A stretch of 57,152 nt of DNA, from contig VBAT01000027.1 of assembly GCA_005884665.1 (NCBI GenBank), positions 2,291 to 59,442 on the forward strand, read 5' to 3'. The notes beneath the pieces are model-generated. The model searched no databases, was not told the DNA's origin, and saw only the letters and a list, made by a program, of their open reading frames with translations. The stretch is from Bacteroidota bacterium. Lineage in GTDB: Bacteria; Bacteroidota; Bacteroidia; Chitinophagales; Chitinophagaceae. The position numbers were made by a program, and so were the translations under genes. The first letter of the stretch is position 1. Every line of letters begins with the position of its first letter. Positions 51,492 through 57,152 of this stretch are shown here, one piece after another.

Positions 51492-52282
51492 TTATTGTTG
51501 AAGTTCATATTACACTCAATACTGATCTTATCGCCTATGTTGGTGCTGGTAATACCAAAATCAGCCTTATTAAACTGGAAGGTTAACTGCAGTCCGAATA
51601 CATCGTAAGTGGCTCCTGTCGGTGTAGACTTTGGTACATAATTTAATTTGCCTATAAGAGTTTTAGTAAGAGGCTGTGCCAACAAACCTTTCCAGGTTAA
51701 TTCCAGTGTCACTATGTAACCGTTGCTGGCTGGATCCAATTCAACTTTTGTAGATCTTATTTTTGCAAGGTTTGTCACAGTAAGGTTTTGGGTGCCGGTA
51801 ACAATAACAGTAGTTCCCAGGCTTGAAATATTACATCCACCGTCCCTTCCGGGTTCTCCTGTATTAGATGTATTGATCTGCACATAACCGTTGATATGAG
51901 TCTTGGATGGATCGCTTTCATAAAAAGACCATGAGCTATCTTTTAGCGGTTGCCCGGTTGTCACATAATTTATCATTTCCGCGTCAACAACATTATGCAT
52001 CCCAAACTGGTTAAAACGACCGGTCAGCAAACCTGCAGCTCCGATATAAGCGCCGGACCACAATACACTGGAGTGAGCTTTATCCAGCTTCCATTCAGTT
52101 GCATTACCGGCTGTCATGTTCCCAGGAAGAAGAATGGCGTTACCTCTATTGGGAGCAAATGGCTGTGTTAGCTTAATAGGAACAAGCATATCATTATCTC
52201 GGGTGCAGCCAGCGACGTATACCAGGCCACTGAACATAATAACAGCTATGGCCCAAATTCTAGAATTACTAAGCAGTTTCAT
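51488..52282 (-). CDS. YceI-like lipoprotein
   Basis: A 264-residue lipoprotein (lipobox VAGC) with the YceI-type pattern WKLDKAHSSVLWSGAYIGAAGLLTGRFNQF (quoted in part: LDKAHSSVLW), then strands ending DKISIECNMNF. YceI proteins bind polyisoprenoids or quinone-like lipids in the periplasm. It heads the operon with the cytochrome-like lipoprotein and the DUF5777 barrel. ATG 52282 is chosen because the -7 element at 52323-52330 puts the transcript start near 52316, at or past the other ATG (52318). Confidence 0.8.
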   Translation of the reverse strand: MKLLSNSRIWAIAVIMFSGLVYVAGCTRDNDMLVPIKLTQPFAPNRGNAILLPGNMTAGNATEWKLDKAHSSVLWSGAYIGAAGLLTGRFNQFGMHNVVDAEMINYVTTGQPLKDSSWSFYESDPSKTHINGYVQINTSNTGEPGRDGGCNISSLGTTVIVTGTQNLTVTNLAKIRSTKVELDPASNGYIVTLELTWKGLLAQPLTKTLIGKLNYVPKSTPTGATYDVFGLQLTFQFNKADFGITSTNIGDKISIECNMNFNNK

Positions 52283-52322
52283 AATACATATTTTGAAGTG
52301 AGTAATTAATTTTTTCAAGACT

Positions 52323-52387
52323 GCAAGCTAAAAAGGGGGACATGACCATCCCATGACTACGGTCAAAACAGGTAGTGACATATGTCA
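52323..52387 (-). promoter_or_regulatory. Promoter of the YceI operon with two phased Fnr/Crp-type boxes
   Basis: Two perfect boxes, TGACCGTAGTCA (52354-52365) and TGACATATGTCA (52376-52387), stand exactly 22 bases apart. The -7 element TAGCTTGC (52323-52330) is 23 bases from the first and 45 from the second, so both fixed registers are occupied. Confidence 0.9.
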
Positions 52388-52404
52388 TAAGAGGCAAAAG
52401 CGTC

Positions 52405-52926
52405 TTAGGTTGAAGTTTTTTTGGAAAATGCAGGCAGCAATGAGATCAATGTTACCAGGAGAAGAGCAACCAGGTTTAAAATGATGCTCACTGAGTATAT
52501 TTTCATGCTATTCCTTACCATGTCATTGTCGGCGGCGGAGGTAAATAAGTTTAAGTACAGGCTCTTCAGAAGCAGGAAAAAGAACACAGAACTGTGCAGG
52601 AGACTGAAAACAGGTTTCTTATTGAACAGTGGTATCCAGAATAAGATGGAGAGCAATGCCCATATTTTTAAAAAGGGAAGTTGGACGCTCGCGGCCATGT
52701 GGCCAATAGTATAATCCGGGTATGCATCTTTTAATTGCAGGCCGAGGTATAAAGTTCCCGCCAACGCATAAGCCAGGGGCAGTTTCGGCAATAGCCTCGT
52801 TTTTGCAAAACTTGTAAGTGGCGGTTTTGATGCAACCAGGTGAATGATGGCATAAACCAAAAGATAACCGGAAAAGAAAGTTTCCAGTTCAATCCACTCA
52901 ATATATGAAAAAAAAGATTCCAGCAT
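52405..52926 (-). CDS. Hypothetical membrane protein, 173 aa
   Basis: Four hydrophobic segments (about 18-34, 48-65, 88-105 and 112-135, plus a last one near 145-168) and few charged residues. I do not recognise a family. It lies upstream of the YceI operon on the same strand, but two boxes and a promoter lie between, so it is probably a separate unit. It is divergent from the CoA hydrolase gene. Confidence 0.7.
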   Translation of the reverse strand: MLESFFSYIEWIELETFFSGYLLVYAIIHLVASKPPLTSFAKTRLLPKLPLAYALAGTLYLGLQLKDAYPDYTIGHMAASVQLPFLKIWALLSILFWIPLFNKKPVFSLLHSSVFFFLLLKSLYLNLFTSAADNDMVRNSMKIYSVSIILNLVALLLVTLISLLPAFSKKTST

Positions 52927-52983
52927 TTGCTATAACAGATCAATATTAATAGTAAAGAAATGGCTTTTTGAGTCAATATTGGA

Positions 52984-53048
52984 TGACGAAACTCATACCT
53001 GCTGCTGATTAAATTAGATAATTCCCCGTGCTTACTGTTTTAAGTTTG
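52984..53048 (+). promoter_or_regulatory. Class I Fnr/Crp-type promoter of the CoA hydrolase gene (one-mismatch box)
   Basis: TGACGAAACTCA (52984-52995), one mismatch from the palindrome, is followed after exactly 45 bases by TAAGTTTG (53041-53048), a perfect TAnnTTTG. Confidence 0.7.
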
Positions 53049-53080
53049 TATTCATCAATTTATTAAAATTCAGAAACCAT

Positions 53081-54376
53081 ATGAACAAAGTAGGATTTAT
53101 CTCCGAAGACGAAGCGGTAAAATATATAAAGTCCGGTGACCGGGTCTTCATTCATGGAAGCGCGGCGACACCCGTGTGTTTGGTCAAGGCGATGCAACGA
53201 AGGCATCATGATCTGAAGAACGTAGAACTGGTCAGTATTACAAATATGGGGGACCTTGATTTTTGCAGGCCGGAATATTCAGGAAGTTTTTTCTTTAATT
53301 CTCTTTTTGTATCTGCTAATACAAGGGAAGTTGCCAATAGTGATGACGGGGATTATGTACCGGTTTTCCTAAGCCAGATACCTCAATTGTTTAAAAGGGA
53401 CATCTTGCCGATAGATGTAGCGCTGGTCCATGTTTCTCCGCCCGACAGGCATGGGTATTGTTCACTGGGTACTTCTGTGGATGTTGCAAAAGCAGCAGTG
53501 GACACGGCTAAGGTTATCATAGCCCAGGTCAATCCCCGGATGCCGCGTACACATGGTGACGGATTCGTACATACCGGCAGGTTTGATGCAATGGTATGGC
53601 ATGAAGCAGAACTGCCCGAAACAGATTATGCATCCAAAGCAAATGAGGCTGTCCGCCGCATCGGGAAAAATGTAGCCTGTCTTATTGAAGATGGCGCAAC
53701 CTTACAGTTAGGCATCGGGAGTATCCCTGACCAGGTGCTGAAAAATCTTTACAATCATAAGGATCTTGGTATTCATACGGAAATGCTTTCGGACGGTATC
53801 ATCCCTTTGATTGAGCGGGGCATAATAAATAACAGCAGGAAGAAATTGAACGTGGGAGTCTCCATTACCGGGTTTATGGCCGGGACCAGGAAATTGTATG
53901 ATTTTGTTGACGATAATCCTCATATTAATGTTATGGACATAGAATATGTAAATGATACGAGTATTATCAGGCAAAACCCTAAAGCAACAGCAATTAATAG
54001 CGCTATCGAAGTAGACCTGACGGGCCAGGTTTGTGCTGATTCAATTGGTACGTACCAATATTCCGGGATAGGTGGCCAGATGGATTTTATCCGGGGTGCT
54101 TCTTTATCAGAGAATGGTAAACCAATTATCGCTTTGCCGTCAACAACGTCCAGGGGTGAATCACGAATTGTCCCATTTTTAAAGGAAGGCGCAGGTGTGG
54201 TGACTACGCGGGGACATGTTCATTGGGTAGTTACCGAATACGGTTTTGTGAATTTGTTTGGGAGAAATTTGAAACAAAGAGGAAAAAGCCTGATAAGTAT
54301 AGCACATCCTGACCACCGGGAAGTGCTGGAAAGAGCTTTTTACGAACGTTTTCACAGCATGGCTGTGCATTCCTGA
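53081..54376 (+). CDS. Acetyl-CoA hydrolase/CoA-transferase family protein
   Basis: The 431 residues fit the acetyl-CoA hydrolase/4-hydroxybutyrate CoA-transferase family: GDRVFIHGSAATP (near 20-32), HVSPPDRHGYCSLGTSVD, GIGSIPDQVLKNL, the catalytic-Glu region LGIHTEMLSDGI, and GVVTTRGHVHWVVTEYG near the end. It moves CoA between acids or releases acetate from acetyl-CoA, useful for fermentative ATP or redox balance at low oxygen. The gene is alone on the plus strand. Confidence 0.93.
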   Translation: MNKVGFISEDEAVKYIKSGDRVFIHGSAATPVCLVKAMQRRHHDLKNVELVSITNMGDLDFCRPEYSGSFFFNSLFVSANTREVANSDDGDYVPVFLSQIPQLFKRDILPIDVALVHVSPPDRHGYCSLGTSVDVAKAAVDTAKVIIAQVNPRMPRTHGDGFVHTGRFDAMVWHEAELPETDYASKANEAVRRIGKNVACLIEDGATLQLGIGSIPDQVLKNLYNHKDLGIHTEMLSDGIIPLIERGIINNSRKKLNVGVSITGFMAGTRKLYDFVDDNPHINVMDIEYVNDTSIIRQNPKATAINSAIEVDLTGQVCADSIGTYQYSGIGGQMDFIRGASLSENGKPIIALPSTTSRGESRIVPFLKEGAGVVTTRGHVHWVVTEYGFVNLFGRNLKQRGKSLISIAHPDHREVLERAFYERFHSMAVHS

Positions 54377-54416
54377 AAACAGGATAAAAATATTTTTCAT
54401 CAATAAATTTTATACC

Positions 54417-54620
54417 ATGACAAAGAATATGGGGGATGATGACAGGGTGATCCGCCTGGTATCTGCATTCTTGTTGATCGTGCTTTATCTCCAGGGTATT
54501 GTTAAAGATCCGTGGGGTATAATATTGCCAATTGTAGCCGGGTTGCTTATCATAACGGCTATAGTTGGTTTCTGTCCTTCATATCGGTTATTCCGGGCAA
54601 ATACAAACCAGAATAAATGA
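54417..54620 (+). CDS. DUF2892 (YgaP-like) membrane protein
   Basis: A 67-residue protein with two membrane segments: VIRLVSAFLLIVLYL and WGIILPIVAGLLIITAIVGF, followed by CPSYRLF. NMGDDDRVIRLV and FCPSYRLFR are DUF2892 features (found also as the membrane part of YgaP). Function unknown. It begins 40 bases after the CoA hydrolase gene and is probably co-transcribed. Confidence 0.9.
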   Translation: MTKNMGDDDRVIRLVSAFLLIVLYLQGIVKDPWGIILPIVAGLLIITAIVGFCPSYRLFRANTNQNK

Positions 54621-54685
54621 GATTATGTCATCGATGGTAAAGGTTACTGTAAACTCGTCGCAATGAAGTGAAACGGTGAATGGTG

Positions 54686-54723
54686 TCCCGATACCTGCCT
54701 GACGGTAGACAGGGCTATCGGGA
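54686..54723. repeat. Imperfect cruciform-type hairpin
   Basis: TCCCGATA (54686-54693) faces TATCGGGA (54716-54723), with a nested CCTGCCT/AGACAGG stem inside. It lies in the 227-base gap between the DUF2892 and dehydrogenase genes and looks like an intergenic repeat; it lacks a T run. Confidence 0.55.
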
Positions 54724-54847
54724 GGTGAGCGGCCTGGAAAAAAAACCTGGTAATTAACATCAAATAAATAATAACAGGGAAGGATGTAGTGATAATAACG
54801 AATCTGAGTTTTTCAAAAACAATTCTTCACAGCTAAAACTTATCAAA

Positions 54848-55957
54848 ATGTCAGTAATAACAAAACCCGGTAAATCAGAAAAGCCAATGCTTTCTTCAGT
54901 TGGAAACCCTGGAACAATGAATGCCTTGGTCTATTACGGTCCCGGGAAAAAATTCTGGAAAGAAAAGCCAATACCCGTTATTGGTGAGCCAACAGATGCC
55001 CTTGTCAAAATCCTGAAAACAACTATCTGCGGAACGGATCTTCATATTATGAAAGGAGATGTGCCGGATGTTGAACCGGGCACAACCATTGGTCATGAAG
55101 GCGTTGGTATTATCGAAGAAGTTGGAATTGGGGTAAGTAATTTTAAAAAAGGAGACCATGTCTTAATTTCCTGTATTACCTCCTGCGGCAAATGCGATTA
55201 TTGCAAGAAAGGCATGTATTCGCATTGTGAAAATGGTGGATGGATATTGGGTCATTTGATTGACGGAACACAGGCTGAATATGTCCGGATACCTCATGCG
55301 GACAATAGCTTGTATCATATCCCCGATGGAAGCGATGAAGAAGCTCTCGTAATGCTCAGTGATATTCTACCAACCGGTTTTGAATGTGGAGTGCTTAATG
55401 GAAGAGTGCAACCGGGAAGTACGGTAGCGATAGTTGGTTCTGGTCCGATTGGACTGGCAGCATTGCTCACCGCACAGTTTTATTCCCCAGCGCAAATTAT
55501 TATGATAGATCCGGATGATAATCGGCTGGCCGTGGCAAAAACATTTGGTGCAACGGAAATTATCAACAATAGTATAGAAAACACAGTTGAGAGAGTCAAC
55601 GTTCTCACCGGAAATAAAGGCGCTGATGCGGTTATTGAAGCGGTAGGCATTCCGGCGACATTTGAACTATGCCAATCCCTTGTTGCGCCGGGCGGTACAA
55701 TTGCAAACATTGGCGTGCATGGCAAAAGTGCAGAGCTTCACCTGGAGAGGCTGTGGGCACATAATATTACCATCACAACGCGATTGGTAGATACAGTTAC
55801 CACGCCGATGCTACTTAAAACCGTTCAATCAAAAAAATTAGATGCCAGCCAATTGATCACTCACCGGTTTAAATTAAGCGATATTATCAGTGCGTATGAT
55901 ACGTTTCAAAACGCAGCAAAAGAAAAAGCGCTGAAAGTCATTTTGACGAATGAATGA
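54848..55957 (+). CDS. Zinc-dependent alcohol dehydrogenase family protein
   Basis: The 369 residues have the catalytic zinc ligands (Cys in TTICGTDLH, then GHEGVG), the four-Cys structural zinc lobe CGKCDYCKKGMYSHC, and the Rossmann motif AIVGSGPIGLAALL. It should oxidise alcohols or reduce aldehydes with NAD(P). The gene follows the CoA hydrolase and DUF2892 genes on the same strand; a combined fermentative role is possible. The ATG at 54848 is well placed. No clear regulon box was found in front of it. Confidence 0.93.
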   Translation: MSVITKPGKSEKPMLSSVGNPGTMNALVYYGPGKKFWKEKPIPVIGEPTDALVKILKTTICGTDLHIMKGDVPDVEPGTTIGHEGVGIIEEVGIGVSNFKKGDHVLISCITSCGKCDYCKKGMYSHCENGGWILGHLIDGTQAEYVRIPHADNSLYHIPDGSDEEALVMLSDILPTGFECGVLNGRVQPGSTVAIVGSGPIGLAALLTAQFYSPAQIIMIDPDDNRLAVAKTFGATEIINNSIENTVERVNVLTGNKGADAVIEAVGIPATFELCQSLVAPGGTIANIGVHGKSAELHLERLWAHNITITTRLVDTVTTPMLLKTVQSKKLDASQLITHRFKLSDIISAYDTFQNAAKEKALKVILTNE

Positions 55958-56061
55958 AAGTGAATATTGGTAGATGGTCCTCGTAAAGGATATGTTTATC
56001 GCCTGGTTAACATCTTGCAAAGGCTGGTAAGTGTGTTGCTATGCTGAACAAAAACTGCAAT

Positions 56062-57152
56062 TTATCTTATCAGCGTAACCGTTCCCTTTTCGACTTTCGC
56101 CGGCTCACCCTCTAACTGGTAAGCACATATCCATACAAATACCGACGTCATGGATTCGGTTCCTTTGAAAGTTCCATCCCAACCTTTGTTCGGGTCTTTT
56201 GAGCGGAATACTTCATTGCCCCAGCGATTATAAATAATGAGATCATATTTCTTAATGTCACCGAACAACAACGCTTTGAAGACATCATTTTTCCCATCAT
56301 GGTTCGGTGTAAACGCATTTGGCACATACAATCCTTTTAAACACTGCTTCATGACTACCTGTACGGTACTCTTTCCTTTGCAATTGTTATTGTCCGTTAC
56401 TTCAAGCCAGTAAGTACCCGGCTGGTTGATATTAATGGAGGAAGAGTTGGCACCGGTATTCCAGGCGTAACTGCTATAACCGGAGTATGGTTGCAGGGTC
56501 AGCGAAGCGAAATTACAGAAGCTGGTATCCGTCGGCAGGAAACCAAGGGGCTGTGGCAGCATAGTGGTGATAGTGGAAGAGCCAGCTCCATTACAGCCAT
56601 TGTTATCTGTAACAGTTACCAAATAGGTTCCTGCAGCTGTTACATTGATCGTGCGGCTTGTTTGTCCCGTATTCCATACATAAGATGAAAATGCACCAGC
56701 GTCGAGTTGTCGTATCGCACCGGTACATAAGGTGGGTGTTTGATCTAATGCCACAACCGGGTTAGTGTAGATCGTCATGGCGATCGTATTGCTGTTTGCG
56801 GTTGGAACAGTTATACAGTTGGCATTGGAACTGATCACACAGGTAATGACATCATTATTATTCAGCCCTATATCGGTATAGGTGGGAGAACTGGTGCCTA
56901 CCGGCAAACCGTTCTTTTTCCATTCATAAGCAGGTAGAGGACCTCCATTGACCGGCGAAGCATTGAAAACAGCTGTGTTCCCTGCACAAATAGAATTGTC
57001 GGGAATGCTGATCGTCACGGCGGGAGTCAGAACAGGATCAACTGTGATCTGCACAGAATTACTGGTCACCAATGCCGGGACAGCACATGAATAACCTGAT
57101 GTGAGCTGGCAGGTAACGATATCATTATCGTTTAACACGGTACTGCTGTAAA
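56062..57152 (-). CDS. Secreted protein with CHU_C (type IX) C-terminal domain, 5' truncated
   Basis: The 3' part of a large surface protein; the frame is open to the right edge. It contains Ig-like repeats with the pattern PAYEWKKNGLPVG...YTDIGLNNNDVITCVIS and SSYVWNTGQTSRTINVTAAGTYLVTVTD (quoted in parts), repeated with small changes. The C-terminal domain (VPNAFTPNHDGKNDVF, YNRWGNEVFRS, WDGTF) is the gliding-motility/CHU_C type B sorting signal of the type IX secretion system. Its target is the outer surface. Confidence 0.95.
   Translation of the reverse strand, partial: YSSTVLNDNDIVTCQLTSGYSCAVPALVTSNSVQITVDPVLTPAVTISIPDNSICAGNTAVFNASPVNGGPLPAYEWKKNGLPVGTSSPTYTDIGLNNNDVITCVISSNANCITVPTANSNTIAMTIYTNPVVALDQTPTLCTGAIRQLDAGAFSSYVWNTGQTSRTINVTAAGTYLVTVTDNNGCNGAGSSTITTMLPQPLGFLPTDTSFCNFASLTLQPYSGYSSYAWNTGANSSSININQPGTYWLEVTDNNNCKGKSTVQVVMKQCLKGLYVPNAFTPNHDGKNDVFKALLFGDIKKYDLIIYNRWGNEVFRSKDPNKGWDGTFKGTESMTSVFVWICAYQLEGEPAKVEKGTVTLIR

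Noticed and set aside
54790..54801. TGATAATAACGA upstream of the alcohol dehydrogenase
   Set aside because: Two mismatches to the palindrome and no -7 element in register.
1..57152. tRNA, rRNA, CRISPR arrays and transposases
   Set aside because: None was recognised on either strand by eye; a small RNA gene could still be missed without a covariance-model search.

Overview
The window comes from a member of the Bacteroidota, most likely a Chitinophagaceae-type soil or freshwater bacterium. The signs are a type IX secretion (CHU_C, gliding-motility) C-terminal domain at the right edge, Bacteroidota-type -7 promoter elements (TAnnTTTG and close variants), LytTR/His_kinase sensor pairs, a MacB/FtsX permease ending in NPVKSLRTE, and typical lineage families (DUF3570, DUF4266, DUF5777, TIGR03118). 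No rRNA, tRNA, CRISPR array, transposase or phage gene was seen.

Layout. 1-674: tail of an ABC transporter permease. 846-7771: a defence island with a type I restriction-modification system (hsdM, hsdS, hsdR), interrupted by a GxxExxY-family gene flanked by short repeats, then an HNH endonuclease and a small unknown gene. 7819-18139: housekeeping and accessory genes on the minus strand: a LytTR two-component pair, a duplicated-domain PAP2/vanadium haloperoxidase-like protein, an mprF-virJ pair for lysyl-phosphatidylglycerol metabolism, a TIM-barrel protein, and an aldo/keto reductase divergent from a CGNR-type regulator. Two palindromic intergenic elements lie here. 18525-21705: a TIGR03118 lipoprotein, a YtfJ/DUF2953 pair and a metal-binding-repeat protein.

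21761-54376 is a large stress and low-oxygen island: cation P-type ATPase, DUF1003, Hsp20, two NimA-like flavin proteins, three UspA proteins, a baeRF protein, OsmC, a PfkB-type kinase, Ric iron-sulfur repair protein, an NrfD/4Fe-4S respiratory module, cytochromes c, a YceI-cytochrome-DUF5777 operon and a CoA hydrolase/transferase. In its middle sits a two-component system: a PAS histidine kinase whose PAS domain keeps the FixL-type heme-pocket residues (His63, Arg77, Arg83), and a response regulator fused to a Crp/Fnr DNA-binding region.

The most striking observation is in the non-coding DNA of this island. A palindrome TGAY-N4-RTCA (an Fnr/Crp-type box) recurs upstream of at least twelve genes. 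At thirteen promoters it is followed, after exactly 23 or exactly 45 bases, by a TAnnTTTG-like -7 element. These two registers match the class II and class I activator positions of the Crp/Fnr family. I infer one regulon, plausibly controlled by the FixL-like/REC-Crp pair encoded inside it. Its content (Usp, Hsp20, PfkB, flavin nitroreductase-like proteins, P-type ATPase) parallels the mycobacterial DosR dormancy regulon.

54417-57152 holds a DUF2892 membrane protein, a zinc alcohol dehydrogenase and the 3' part of a secreted type IX substrate. All starts, families and sites were judged by eye; no database search was run.
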